Notes: generated from the letters alone by a model not told the origin. DNA of 64,000 nt from Maritalea sp051251695 (GCF_051251695.1 NZ_JBPOEU010000015.1:1-64000), one strand, 5' to 3'. Positions 16,822-25,591 are shown, counted from the stretch's first letter. Numbers and translations are program-made.

Positions 16822-18303
16822 ATGACGACTTCAGAACAAACTGCCGTTGATGCGGCGGGTGTAACGATGCAGGAAACAGACAATTCTGCCCGCAATAATT
16901 TGGTTATTGGTTTGCTGTTAGCCTCCACGTTCGTGGTGTTCCTCAACGAAACAATCATGACCGTCGCCATTCCGCGTCTAATGATCGCGTTGGATGCCAC
17001 CGCAAGTTCGGTGCAATGGCTGACCACTGCATTTTTGCTGACGATGGCCGTTGTGATCCCGGTGACTGGGTTTTTGATCCAACGGATGAATACGCGTCCG
17101 ATTTTCATTTTGGCGATGAGTATTTTTTCTGTCGGCACGCTGATCTGCGCCGTTTCGCCGGGGCTTGAACTTTTGGTCTTTGGGCGGGTGGTTCAAGCTG
17201 TTGGTACAGCGATTATGATGCCGTTATTGATGACCACGGTGATGACACTCGTTCCCCCAGAATCGCGTGGCAAAATGATGGGCAACATTTCAATTGTTAT
17301 CTCGGTAGCACCCGCGATTGGGCCAACAATTTCTGGCTTTATTCTTAACTATATGGAATGGCGCTGGTTGTTCATTTTGGTATTACCGATTGCCCTAATC
17401 GCTTTGGTCATAGGCGCAAAACTCATGAAAAACGTCACGGAGCCGCGTTATGCGCCGTTAGATATCCTCTCGGTTATTCTTTCGGCGATCGCGTTCGGTG
17501 GGCTGGTTTATGGTCTTTCTGGCTTGGGTAGCGCAGAAACGGCACAAATCGGCGGCCTGCCGGCATGGGTGATCTTGTTGATCGGTGCTGTTGTGATGGT
17601 TGTTTTCATCTTCCGGCAGCTTTCCTTGCAGAAAAAAGACGCGGCATTACTGGATTTTCGGACCTTCCAATCAAAACTTTATTCGATCAGTTTGACGATG
17701 TTGGCGATCAGCATGATGACGCTATTGGGCACAGTTATATTGTTGCCGATTTACACCCAAAATGTGCTGGGCATTGATGCGTTGCAAACTGGATTGATGT
17801 TGTTGCCGGGCGGATTGATTATGGGACTGTTGGCACCAAGTGTTGGCCGCCTTTATGATCGCATTGGCCCTCGGCCCTTGGTTATTCCGGGCACAATACT
17901 TGTTTCATTGGTGCTTTGGGCGCTGACGATGGTGGGACAAGATACGAGCGTGTGGAACATTTTGATTGGGCACATGATCCTGAGTGTTGGGCTGGCTTTG
18001 ATCTTTACGCCATTGTTCACTTCGGCTTTGGGGGCTGTGCCGCCGATGCTTTATTCTCACGGCAGTGCGATGTTGGGCAGTATTCAGCAAGTGGCCGGGG
18101 CGGCGGGTGTTGCACTGTTTGTGGCGGTGATGTCCATCCAAACACGGCTCTCAACTGAAGCTGGCCTTGATGCGACGGCTGCTTTGACAAGTGGTATTCG
18201 GCTCGCTTTCCTTTGCGGTGCTGTGATTTTCCTTTTGGCCGTTCTGTTAGCGTTTTTCGTTCGACGTCCGCCAGTTGTGAAGGGCGCCGTGCCGGGGCAC
18301 TAA
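16822..18303 (+). CDS. MFS drug:proton antiporter, DHA2 (14-segment) family
   Basis: A 493-aa permease with about 14 membrane segments, the EmrB/QacA type. Motifs: FLNETIMTVAIPRL in the first segment (like the DHA2 motif D1 LDxTIVNVALP, here with Glu), GFLIQRMNTRP for motif A, and VAPAIGPTISGFIL for motif C of exporters. The open frame extends upstream to 16753, but ATG 16822 has AAAAGGA five bases before it. It diverges from uvrB with a LexA box in between. No adaptor (EmrA-like) gene is adjacent. Substrates are probably hydrophobic toxins, by family. Confidence 0.9.
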   Translation: MTTSEQTAVDAAGVTMQETDNSARNNLVIGLLLASTFVVFLNETIMTVAIPRLMIALDATASSVQWLTTAFLLTMAVVIPVTGFLIQRMNTRPIFILAMSIFSVGTLICAVSPGLELLVFGRVVQAVGTAIMMPLLMTTVMTLVPPESRGKMMGNISIVISVAPAIGPTISGFILNYMEWRWLFILVLPIALIALVIGAKLMKNVTEPRYAPLDILSVILSAIAFGGLVYGLSGLGSAETAQIGGLPAWVILLIGAVVMVVFIFRQLSLQKKDAALLDFRTFQSKLYSISLTMLAISMMTLLGTVILLPIYTQNVLGIDALQTGLMLLPGGLIMGLLAPSVGRLYDRIGPRPLVIPGTILVSLVLWALTMVGQDTSVWNILIGHMILSVGLALIFTPLFTSALGAVPPMLYSHGSAMLGSIQQVAGAAGVALFVAVMSIQTRLSTEAGLDATAALTSGIRLAFLCGAVIFLLAVLLAFFVRRPPVVKGAVPGH

Positions 18304-18434
18304 CCGACGCTGCGTTCGATGCAAACTGACGTTTGAGAAAAATTGGGGCTCGCTTTTGCGGGCCCTTTGCTATTGAACAGTTTGACCGATTAACATGGTC
18401 ATCAAAGTGACCATTTGCGGCGAAACTGATTGAG

Positions 18435-18914
18435 TTAAAGCGGTTTGGCCATACTGATGTCTGTGGTTTTGTAACCGAGCTTTTTGTATAAATTTGCAGC
18501 GCCATGATTGAAGCCGAATACGTGAAGCGCCAGTTTTGTTGCGCCTAGCTTTTTTGCTTCTGGCTCTATCAAAGACATGGCGGCTTTCGCGTGTCCTTGT
18601 CGACGATGGTCGGGTTGTATTTCCAAATCATAGATGAATGCCGTCGTGGCACCCCATTTGGTTGAAACGACGAACCATATGGTGCCAATGACTTGATCGG
18701 CATCGTCCAAAATTGAAAACAAATTATTGCCTGGGCTGGCTAAGCCGTTTGGAAATGAACGTTCAAACGATTCTTGCGATAATTTTAGAGCTTGATCATC
18801 AGCAATTTCCAAGACTTGAGCTTTTTCCTTGGCGAACTCATTGGTGCAATGGGGCAGCCAAATATCAAATTCAGATTGTCGCATAGGGCGAATTTTGGTC
18901 TGCGGGTTGGCCAT
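18435..18914 (-). CDS. GNAT-family N-acetyltransferase
   Basis: A 159-aa acyltransferase. The acetyl-CoA-binding segment is RRQGHAKAAMSLIE (R/Q-x-x-G-x-G/A pattern with Gly-His here), followed by LALHVFGFNHGAANLYKKLGY, the usual final beta-bulge and helix. No substrate can be assigned. It is a single gene between an MFS gene (convergent) and the SIMPL gene. Confidence 0.87.
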   Translation of the reverse strand: MANPQTKIRPMRQSEFDIWLPHCTNEFAKEKAQVLEIADDQALKLSQESFERSFPNGLASPGNNLFSILDDADQVIGTIWFVVSTKWGATTAFIYDLEIQPDHRRQGHAKAAMSLIEPEAKKLGATKLALHVFGFNHGAANLYKKLGYKTTDISMAKPL

Positions 18915-18988
18915 TTTGATACCTTAGCAATCTATTGGAGCCGCATACTCCATAGGCGGTCGCCCCATGTCAACAAATAGCCAAATCC

Positions 18989-19714
18989 CTAGTCAGCTAG
19001 GAAATAAGTGATCGTGCTAACAACGCGAACGCGTTTGTCGATTTGTTTGTCTGGACGATCATTGGGAATATCCACAGCTGGCAGGATTTGGAAGACACCC
19101 TGATTTGCAGTTTGAATATTGCCGACATTTGATTGAGATTGTTCGGCGAATTGTTGGGCAGCTTCGCGGGCGCGTTTGGTTGCTTCTGTAAGCATTTCGC
19201 CCTTTAGGTCTGCGATGCCAGTGAAGACAAAACTCGGGCCGCCGGACCAACTATCGGATGAAAATACGACGCCAGCTTTTAAGAGTTCGCCTATGTCGCG
19301 TGAGGCGAAGTTGAGCTCATCCACTTTATCGGTGGTGACCAACATATCTTGATTGAGGTTGAAGCGCACATCTGCTGGAAAGTTACCACCATTATAGCCT
19401 GCATATCGGTCTTCAACGCGTACATTTTGTATTTCGATTTCGTCGGCTTCAAATCCATGTTTGGTCAAAAACGCACGAACCGCTGTTTCCGATGCTTCAA
19501 GACTGCCCCGCGCTGCTTCAAGTGTCGGGCCGTTTGCGACAAATCTGATGGGCCAAAATCCGAGATCGGCTTTCACGCTCTTTTCGGCCAAACCTTTTAC
19601 CGTCACTGTGCGCAATGGTTTGCGGCTGTTTTCAAGTGATTGGCCAAGCAACCAGCCGCCAGCAGCGACACCAATGGCCAAAATAAGGGCTGAAAGAACT
19701 GAAATTGATTTCAT
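18989..19714 (-). CDS. Exported SIMPL-domain (DUF541) protein
   Basis: A 241-aa protein with an N-terminal signal anchor (about residues 5-24) and a SIMPL/DUF541 domain from about 36 to the end: TVTVKGLAEKSVKADLG at the front, KHGFEADEIEIQNVRVEDRY in the middle and ATKRAREAAQQFAE near the C-terminus. Proteins of this group are periplasmic or membrane-anchored; relatives such as YggE reduce oxidative stress effects, but the mechanism is not known. No partner gene is adjacent. Confidence 0.88.
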   Translation of the reverse strand: MKSISVLSALILAIGVAAGGWLLGQSLENSRKPLRTVTVKGLAEKSVKADLGFWPIRFVANGPTLEAARGSLEASETAVRAFLTKHGFEADEIEIQNVRVEDRYAGYNGGNFPADVRFNLNQDMLVTTDKVDELNFASRDIGELLKAGVVFSSDSWSGGPSFVFTGIADLKGEMLTEATKRAREAAQQFAEQSQSNVGNIQTANQGVFQILPAVDIPNDRPDKQIDKRVRVVSTITYFLAD

Positions 19715-19784
19715 TATAAATCTCGTGAGTTTGGCATTTCATCAGCATAAAGGCTGATCAACACGGCGACAATGGGGCGCAAAC

Positions 19785-19813
19785 AAAAACACCCCGGCAG
19801 TTATGCCAGGGTG
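19785..19813 (-). terminator. Rho-independent terminator after the SH3/crystallin-like gene
   Basis: On the minus strand: CACCCTGGCA-TAAC-TGCCGGGGTG, a 10-bp stem with one wobble, followed by TTTTTGTTT. It lies 28 bp after the stop codon at 19841. Confidence 0.8.
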
Positions 19814-19840
19814 AATTGGAGGTCATTTTAGTGCCGCTTA

Positions 19841-20503
19841 TTAGTAGCGGTAAGATTTGAACGATGAGATTTCGTTGTTCAAGCGACGGCCCAGTTTTGG
19901 CACTGAACGGTCAAACGTGCGACATCTGCCATTGTAGTTTTTGTGTTTACACACTTTCACTTCTGCATCGCCAATGATTTTGATTGACGAAATTCTGTCG
20001 TTCCAACGGCCTGACAACAAGTTGTCTTTTGAGCCAGCAGCGACACATGCTTTGCGTCCAGAATAGTGGGCACCTGAATAGAAGCAGATGCGTGCTTTGC
20101 GTGGGCGGTAATCATTGTCGTTATCAGAAAGACCGAAGGAGAATGATGACCCGTTCGAGCCGAACTGGAAGCCAAATGTTACTTTTGGATTGTTCGAGCT
20201 GTGCTTTGGTTTCTTCGGTTTGTTCGGCTTATGGTTGCCTTTTTGCGCAAGGTATTTGCCTGAAACCCAGCCGTCTGGGCCTGAGTGAACGATGTAACAC
20301 CATTTTTTCGAGTTGGTGCATTTTTGAACGTTTACTTCTTCGCCCTTATATAGTGCGTCAACAACGTCATAACCCGTGCCTGGGCCAGAGCGGATGTTGA
20401 GTGCTGCGGTCGACTTTGCTGCAAAAGCAAAGGCCGAAGATGCGGTGATGACGATGCCCATTGTTGCAAGGGCAGCTATTTTGGTAAGTTTGCGAAAGTC
20501 CAT
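19841..20503 (-). CDS. Secreted protein: SH3b domain plus beta/gamma-crystallin-like C-terminus
   Basis: A 220-aa exported protein. Signal peptide 1-28, then a bacterial SH3 domain at about 30-88 (LNIRSGPGTGYDVVDAL ... WCYIV ... GWVSGKYLA), a basic Pro/Lys/Ser linker at 89-135, then two crystallin-like Greek-key repeats at about 137-178 and 181-219 (ARICFYSGAHYSG and EVKVCKHKNYNGRCRTF), each ending in an ISS(I/F)K segment. Similar modules occur in the peptidase-inhibitor I36 group. ATG 20503 has GGGAG seven bases upstream; the longer frame is not needed. A cell-wall or matrix-binding role is inferred from the domains. Confidence 0.82.
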   Translation of the reverse strand: MDFRKLTKIAALATMGIVITASSAFAFAAKSTAALNIRSGPGTGYDVVDALYKGEEVNVQKCTNSKKWCYIVHSGPDGWVSGKYLAQKGNHKPNKPKKPKHSSNNPKVTFGFQFGSNGSSFSFGLSDNDNDYRPRKARICFYSGAHYSGRKACVAAGSKDNLLSGRWNDRISSIKIIGDAEVKVCKHKNYNGRCRTFDRSVPKLGRRLNNEISSFKSYRY

Positions 20504-20642
20504 TTGATGTCTCCCAGTTTGAGGTTTCACTTGTTCCGTGACCCCAATTAACCAAAACGTTGCTGAATGGTTACTGAATGGTAATGTTCAGTTTCAGTTC
20601 ATCTACCTGAATAGTGCAAACTAAGGGAAGACTTCCGCCGTT

Positions 20643-21023
20643 TTAGGCTATCGGTTTGGGTTTTCCTTGATCATCCAGTGCGACATAAACAAATTTGCCT
20701 TCGGTGACTTTTTCGCGTTGATTTAAGCGGTTGCGGCGCGCCCACGCTTCCATGAACACAGAAATGGACGTTGTGCCGACCCGTTCGATGGTGGTGTAGA
20801 CGCACAAAACGTCGCCAACTTTTACCGGGGCGATAAAGGTCATGGCTTCAACGGCGACGGTGACAACGCGGCTTTTAGATTTTTCTGCCGCAGCAATGCC
20901 GCCAGCAATATCCATCTGGCTGAGCACCCATCCGCCGAAAATGTCGCCCGACGGATTTGTGTCCGACGGCATGGCAACTGTTCTAATGGTAAGGTCGCCC
21001 TGTGGCGCATTTTGATCGCTCAT
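20643..21023 (-). CDS. Acyl-CoA thioesterase (YciA-like hotdog fold)
   Basis: A 126-aa hotdog thioesterase that hydrolyses acyl-CoA to fatty acid and CoA. The YciA-type catalytic segment is NPSGDIFGGWVLSQMD, with Asp in the usual position, followed by VTVAVEAMTFIAPVKVGDVL. It starts 3 bp after the tdk stop, so the two are co-transcribed, although no functional link between them is evident. Confidence 0.9.
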   Translation of the reverse strand: MSDQNAPQGDLTIRTVAMPSDTNPSGDIFGGWVLSQMDIAGGIAAAEKSKSRVVTVAVEAMTFIAPVKVGDVLCVYTTIERVGTTSISVFMEAWARRNRLNQREKVTEGKFVYVALDDQGKPKPIA

Positions 21024-21026
21024 GAC

Positions 21027-21689
21027 TTAGCCCAGTGCTGATATGGAGGAGAGATCGTCGTCGTCGTCTTCATCGGCTTTTGAAATGGACTGGCCGTCCA
21101 TATTGACGACTTTGTTGGGGTGCATTTTTTCTTCCCAATGGCGACGGCAAAGGGAAACATAGACTTCCTTGCCGATGCTGACTTGGTCGCCTTCGCGGAT
21201 GGCTTCGCCATTTTCATCCATGCGCACAACCATTGTGGCTTTGGATCCGCATTCGCAGATGGTACGAATTTCGCGCAAAACATCGGCAATTGCCAGCAAC
21301 TCAGCAGAGCCTTCGAATAGTTTGCCTTGGAAATCTGTGCGTAGGCCAAAACACATAATTGGAATTTTGAGGTGATCGGCAACCCGCGCCAATTGCCAGA
21401 CTTGTTCGCTGGTGAGAAATTGGGCTTCATCAACAAAGATGCAGTCGATTTTTTTCTCTTTATTGGCTTTTGCAATATCAGCGAAAAGATCAAGTTCGCT
21501 ATCATAAAGATTTGCGGGCACATCAAGACCGATGCGGGATGAGATTTTGCCGACCCCGTCTTCTACATAAAGAGAAGAGGTGTAAAGGCGTGTTTGCATG
21601 CCGCGCTCAAAATAATTGTGAGCTGCCTGCAACAAGATCGTCGACTTGCCTGCATTCATCGCCGCGTATGAAAAATAGAGTTTCGCCAT
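21027..21689 (-). CDS. tdk: Thymidine kinase (type II)
   Basis: Salvage enzyme that phosphorylates thymidine with ATP. Walker A is AAMNAGKST at about 9-17, the Asp-Glu of Walker B is in CIFVDEAQFL, and the zinc site is built from CECG and the later CRRHW. 220 aa, slightly longer than usual because of an acidic tail (DEDDDDDLSS). ATG 21689 follows a TTG codon at 21692. It heads a two-gene transcript with the thioesterase. Its upstream region holds a probable small RNA on the same strand. Confidence 0.95.
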   Translation of the reverse strand: MAKLYFSYAAMNAGKSTILLQAAHNYFERGMQTRLYTSSLYVEDGVGKISSRIGLDVPANLYDSELDLFADIAKANKEKKIDCIFVDEAQFLTSEQVWQLARVADHLKIPIMCFGLRTDFQGKLFEGSAELLAIADVLREIRTICECGSKATMVVRMDENGEAIREGDQVSIGKEVYVSLCRRHWEEKMHPNKVVNMDGQSISKADEDDDDDLSSISALG

Positions 21690-21829
21690 CAAAAGCGCCC
21701 CATTGGAATCGGTTCATTCAGATGATGTTAGGCTAGATCGACGCGTGTTTTGAAGGTTTGATCGGTAAAAAGTGTGGTGCGCCCCCATCTTTTTGGGCAA
21801 ATGGCGGGTGGGGGATCGGTTTTGCAGAC

Positions 21830-21857
21830 AAAAAAATGGCCGCTAATGGAGCGGCCA
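21830..21857 (-). terminator. Rho-independent terminator of candidate small RNA
   Basis: TGGCCGCT-CCATT-AGCGGCCA (8-bp perfect stem, minus strand) followed by seven T. No annotated minus-strand gene precedes it for at least 1.4 kb. Confidence 0.8.
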
Positions 21858-21915
21858 GTGGCGTACCATTTTTTGGGGGGCGGTACGCCATGGAGGTCAA
21901 CGTGCGTTGACTCTC
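21830..21915 (-). ncRNA. Candidate small RNA with three hairpins
   Basis: On the minus strand three stem-loops follow each other: GTCAA/TTGAC at 21911-21896, a 9-bp stem TGGCGTACC/GGTACGCCA at 21890-21859 with a loop holding CCCCCC then AAAAAA, and TGGCCGCT/AGCGGCCA at 21857-21837 followed by seven T. The last is an intrinsic terminator 140 bp upstream of tdk and not preceded by any minus-strand gene, so a short RNA is likely. The 5' end is not defined; AACTGTCAA further up may be part of a promoter. I recognise no family. Confidence 0.5.
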
Positions 21916-21993
21916 CCGTCCAAAGTGCGGGGCATGCTCCTTGAACATGTTTTATGCTATTTGGTGATATTGACAGTTCCATGTCCGATTTGT

Positions 21994-22029
21994 GTCACCA
22001 ATGTGACTATCCACAGCAGCTGTGGATGA
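21994..22029. promoter_or_regulatory. Two adjoining dyads, one resembling paired DnaA boxes
   Basis: GTCAC-CAAT-GTGAC (21994-22007) is directly followed by TATCCACAG-CAG-CTGTGGATG (about 22008-22028). The second contains CTATCCACA and, inverted, TCATCCACA, each one base from the DnaA box TTATCCACA. They lie about 100 bp before the DUF2461 gene and upstream of the minus-strand RNA candidate, so either could be regulated. Confidence 0.4.
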
Positions 22030-22129
22030 GTTTTGTGGTTCCATTTTGTCGAAACCATGCATGTTCAAACGACATATTTGCAAGCGCATGGCCGTTTGAT
22101 GCATGCTTTTGTGATCAGGGAGTGAAAAT

Positions 22130-22804
22130 ATGTTTGCTGAAAATATTCAATCTTTTCTTTCGGAACTAAAAGAAAACAATAATCGAGAGTGGTTTGAGGC
22201 GAACAAACCGCGTTATCAAAATGACGTGGTAAACCCCGTTCTTGAGCTTATTGGCACAATAGAGGGCGAACTGGCCGCGCTGAGCCCGCCATTGCGTGCT
22301 GAACCCAAAGCAAATGGTTCACTGCGGCGCATATATCGCGATACGCGCTTTTCCAAAGACAAGACACCTTATCATACCCACATTCACTTGATTTTTTGGA
22401 CTGGGGGTCATCCGAACAAGTCGCCCGGTGTTCATGTGGTTCTTCACCCGGAAGGGTTTAGTTTTGGGGCTGGGCACTGGGCGTTGGATAATGAGCAATT
22501 GGATCGAATGCGGCAACAGATTTTGGGCGACGGTGGCGCCGCTGTTTCAAAGGTTATAATGCAAGTCGAGCAGCATGGCGCGAAGTTAGACGAGCCGGCA
22601 CTCGCGCGTGTTCCGCGTGGTTTTGATAAGGATGCACCGGGGGCAGATTTGTTGCGCCATAAGGGGCTGGTGGTGAAAAGTGGTACTGTTGCTTATTCCC
22701 ACGAGTTGGAAAATGTGGACGGTGCAGCCAAGCTAATTTTGGGAATTTGCGAGAAGATGGCACCGCTTAACAAATATTTGGTGGAGCATGTCTGGTCTGC
22801 GTAA
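22130..22804 (+). CDS. DUF2461 (TIGR02453-type) protein
   Basis: A 224-aa cytosolic protein of the DUF2461 family, function unknown. Family marks are the N-terminal FLSELKENNNREWFEANKP, then RRIYRDTRFSKDKTPYHTHI and HPEGFSFGAGHW. GGGAG lies 7 bases before ATG 22130. It stands alone, followed by a DUF2147 gene 89 bp away on the same strand. Confidence 0.9.
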   Translation: MFAENIQSFLSELKENNNREWFEANKPRYQNDVVNPVLELIGTIEGELAALSPPLRAEPKANGSLRRIYRDTRFSKDKTPYHTHIHLIFWTGGHPNKSPGVHVVLHPEGFSFGAGHWALDNEQLDRMRQQILGDGGAAVSKVIMQVEQHGAKLDEPALARVPRGFDKDAPGADLLRHKGLVVKSGTVAYSHELENVDGAAKLILGICEKMAPLNKYLVEHVWSA

Positions 22805-22893
22805 ACGCATAAAAATCGCGTGGGTTCACATTGCCGCCACACTCAGTATTTAACTCAGAGCATGCGGGTGGTACTGTTTTGTTTGGAGATGAA

Positions 22894-23292
22894 ATGAACA
22901 AGTTTGCCAAAATTTGCGGTGCGACTGCGCTTGCTGTTTCGATGAGTATGCCTGCTATGGCGGAGACCATGAACCCTGAAGGGGTGTGGCAGCCTGGCAA
23001 TAAAGAATCTCGCTATGAGATTTCATATTGCGGCAATGGCGCGCAGCTTTGTGCATTGGTCAAATGGATCGACCCAGCGTTTGTGAACGACGATAATCGC
23101 AAATTTATAAACACCTATTTGTTTTCTGAGCTTCCCCCGAGTGGCCGGAATAAATGGCGTGGCACCATTAGTTTTCAGGGTCGAAAAATTAGCGGTGTTG
23201 TCAAGCAACTATCAAGCGAAAAGCTTTCGGTAAGAGCATGTCTTTTGTTTTTGTGCGAAGAAGTATTGCTGGACCGCGTCGCGGATAAATAG
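22894..23292 (+). CDS. Exported DUF2147-like protein
   Basis: A 132-aa protein with a signal peptide (about 1-24, ending MPAMA). The mature part, starting EGVWQPGNKESRYEISYCGNGAQLCALVKWID, matches the DUF2147 pattern of a beta-rich periplasmic domain (typical phrase 'GxW ... cG..LCg.i.w'). ATG 22894 has GGAG five bases upstream; the open frame extends 21 codons further without support. Four cysteines may pair. Function unknown. Its stop abuts that of the convergent DMT gene. Confidence 0.78.
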   Translation: MNKFAKICGATALAVSMSMPAMAETMNPEGVWQPGNKESRYEISYCGNGAQLCALVKWIDPAFVNDDNRKFINTYLFSELPPSGRNKWRGTISFQGRKISGVVKQLSSEKLSVRACLLFLCEEVLLDRVADK

Positions 23293-24207
23293 TTACTTCG
23301 CCACACGTCTTGCGCGGGTCCGTTCAAAAAAGACCGGGCCTGCTTCGGCCAAAATGATGGCTGAAAAGATCAGCAATACGCCAATATAACCGGTTGGTTC
23401 CAGTCTTTCCCCCAATATGATCGCTGCCCCTAACGCGGCGAATAGGCTTTCCATTGATAGGATCAATGCGGCATTTGCTGTGGGGACGTGCTGCTGGCTG
23501 ATGGTGTGCAGAGTAAAGCCAATTGCTGTCGACAAAACGCCTGCATATAGAATTTCGACCCACCCGATTTGAAGCCCCTCTAGGGTTATAGTTTCAGTGC
23601 CTGCTGCGCCAAGTGCGGAGATGGTGCCGCCCACCAAAAAGATGATGGCGGAAACCGTGATCGGGCGTTGAGTGATGCTGGCGGCGCTGCCCAAATTGAA
23701 AACGTACAGTGCCCAAAAGAATGAGCTGGCGAGAACGAAATAATCTCCAATAACAAAGTTATCGACCTTGCCGCCGCTCAAAAGGAAAAGCCCCGAAAAG
23801 GCGAGGGCTGCGGCGACCCAGATCAGGCGATGCAATTTGGCCTTTGCGAACACCACCATCAAAACGGGGACAAAAAACACGTAGAAGCCGGTGAGAAACC
23901 CGGTGTTTGTCACCGATGCTGTAAGCAGCCCAATCTGTTGAAGCCAAGAGCCAAAGAAAAAGGCGAACAGCAAAATGCCGATCAGTTTCCAACCTTGTCT
24001 GGTGATCGGTTTGTTTACCCGTCGTGTTTCCCAAATCGCCAATGGCAGAATGAGAATGCCGCCCAACAGATAACGGGCCGCCAGAAATGTTAGCGGCTCC
24101 ATGGCGTCCATTGCTGATTTTTGAGCGATAAAGGCCGAGCCCCAAATAATGGTGGCAACAATCAGCAGAGCAGTAGCGGTTGAACGCGACATTGCAGCAA
24201 CTTTCAC
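23293..24207 (-). CDS. EamA/DMT-family transporter
   Basis: A 304-aa ten-segment DMT transporter; first segment TATALLIVATIIWGSAFIAQKSAM is the classical EamA start, and the C-terminus is basic (FFERTRARRVAK). Either ATG 24207 or ATG 24192 may be used. It lies downstream of a class V aminotransferase gene on the same strand with a 60-bp gap, so co-transcription is possible. Substrate unknown. Confidence 0.88.
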   Translation of the reverse strand: MKVAAMSRSTATALLIVATIIWGSAFIAQKSAMDAMEPLTFLAARYLLGGILILPLAIWETRRVNKPITRQGWKLIGILLFAFFFGSWLQQIGLLTASVTNTGFLTGFYVFFVPVLMVVFAKAKLHRLIWVAAALAFSGLFLLSGGKVDNFVIGDYFVLASSFFWALYVFNLGSAASITQRPITVSAIIFLVGGTISALGAAGTETITLEGLQIGWVEILYAGVLSTAIGFTLHTISQQHVPTANAALILSMESLFAALGAAIILGERLEPTGYIGVLLIFSAIILAEAGPVFFERTRARRVAK

Positions 24208-24267
24208 GGCAGATAGGCAATTCGCCCAACGCGGCGATGCCGAAGTGAAACTATAAGACTTGGGTAC

Positions 24268-25491
24268 CTATAAGACTTGGTCGAGCGCTTTGATCAGCTG
24301 ATCGATTTCTTCTTGGCTGGTGTAATGGACAAATGACATGCGCAAAACGCCGTGGTCAAGGCCCAAATTCAGCGCTTCAATCAGCCTATAGGCATAAAAA
24401 TGCCCGCCACTCGCCATTATCTTGTGTTCAGCCAATTCCTTCGCCAAATCAAGTCCAGGGCGATCGCAATGGATTGAAATGGTGGGGACGCGGTCCTCGG
24501 CATTTGATGGACCGATGATGCGCACATCGTTGCGGCCGCGCAAATAGTCCAACAATGGTTCGACGAGTGCTGTTTCTTGTTCACGAATTTTCAGTGATGT
24601 CGCCCGATAGGGATCTGCCGCATTTTCAGTGCCAGCAATTTTTGCCAAAGCATCAAAATAGTCGACAATGCCGTTGCAGGCCGCGATTTGAGCGTGGTCA
24701 GGCCCCGCAGGCACCAAACGTTTGCGCAAAAATTCAGCGTTGAAGAAATGTCCCTGGTTGGGGAGCTTTCTTGCAAGGTCAGGATCGACAACCATCAGCC
24801 CTTGATGTGGGCCATATGTTTTGTAAGTGGAAAACAAATAGATATCTGCACCCAAATCGGTGATGTCTGGCAGGGTGTGCGGCGCATATGCGACGCCATC
24901 AACTACCGTTACAGCACCAACCGAATGGACGATTTCGCAGATTTTTTTGACCGGATTAATGTGCCCCACAACATTTGAACAATGGGGGAAGGTGACGAGC
25001 TTTACTTTCTCATCAAGCAATTCGGTCAATTTATCCAATTCGAGTTCTGCGGTATCTTTGTTTACCCGCCATTCGCGGACCTCAACACCAATTTTTTCCA
25101 ATTTACGGAATGCCCCGGTGTTTGCTTCATGACATTGATCCGTAACAATGATCGCGTCGCCAGCGCTGAGCATTTCGCTAAACGCATTGCCTAATGTGTA
25201 GGTATTCGCTGTGGTTGATGGGCCAATGTGGATGGCATCAACATGGACATTTAGCGCTTTCGCGAGCCGCTCATGGGCGCGATCCATTTCCACGCCCGCT
25301 TCTTTTGATGCAGGATAAACCCCATAGGGCTGCAATTTATGTGATGTGTAATAATGGTTGTAATGATCAATGACATGTTGGGCCATATAGGAGCCGCCAG
25401 CATTTTCGAAAAACGCCCATCCTTTGAGGTCATTTTGTTCAAACGCAGGAAAGTTGGCGCGAACCGCCTTTGTGTCTAATGGCAATGTCAT
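24268..25491 (-). CDS. Cysteine desulfurase-like aminotransferase class V (TIGR01976-type)
   Basis: A 407-aa PLP fold type I enzyme. It starts with the group's FFENAGGSYM motif; PSTTANTYTLGNA, VDGVAYAPH and the PLP lysine in STYKTYGPHQG follow in the usual order. It lacks the catalytic Cys loop of true IscS/SufS proteins as far as I can see, so the annotation 'cysteine desulfurase-like' describes the fold and not a proven reaction. Start ATG 25491 has GGGA at 8 bases; the open frame runs 64 codons further through a structured intergenic region and is not supported. Confidence 0.83.
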   Translation of the reverse strand: MTLPLDTKAVRANFPAFEQNDLKGWAFFENAGGSYMAQHVIDHYNHYYTSHKLQPYGVYPASKEAGVEMDRAHERLAKALNVHVDAIHIGPSTTANTYTLGNAFSEMLSAGDAIIVTDQCHEANTGAFRKLEKIGVEVREWRVNKDTAELELDKLTELLDEKVKLVTFPHCSNVVGHINPVKKICEIVHSVGAVTVVDGVAYAPHTLPDITDLGADIYLFSTYKTYGPHQGLMVVDPDLARKLPNQGHFFNAEFLRKRLVPAGPDHAQIAACNGIVDYFDALAKIAGTENAADPYRATSLKIREQETALVEPLLDYLRGRNDVRIIGPSNAEDRVPTISIHCDRPGLDLAKELAEHKIMASGGHFYAYRLIEALNLGLDHGVLRMSFVHYTSQEEIDQLIKALDQVL

Positions 25492-25559
25492 GATCATCGT
25501 CCCGAAAATTGGTTGAACCATATTGGTAACTTGCGAATTTGATCGGGGCAAGACAAAAG

Positions 25560-25591
25560 AATGCTCCAACTGTAGGGGCAGTTGAAGCATT
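25560..25591 (-). terminator. 13-bp hairpin, possible terminator of the spy-like transcript
   Basis: On the minus strand AATGCTTCAACTG and CAGTTGGAGCATT pair over 13 bp (one G-T) around the loop CCCCTA, followed by CTTTTG. It is 130 bp beyond the spy-like stop codon, on the same strand, and upstream of the aminotransferase gene. The T-run is short, so termination may be weak. Confidence 0.5.

Larger units (their letters stand above)
21690..22129. other. 440-bp gene-free stretch with stacked hairpins and palindromes
   Basis: Nothing here reads like a protein on either strand. It contains three consecutive hairpins ending in a minus-strand terminator (21830-21911) and, further right, two dyads (21994-22007 and 22007-22029). 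Short inverted copies TTGAACATG (about 21941) and CATGTTCAA (about 22060) flank the dyads. Confidence 0.6.

Noticed and set aside
21728..21982. 84-codon minus-strand frame upstream of tdk
   Set aside because: It spans three strong hairpins and a terminator and has no ribosome site or protein-like composition.
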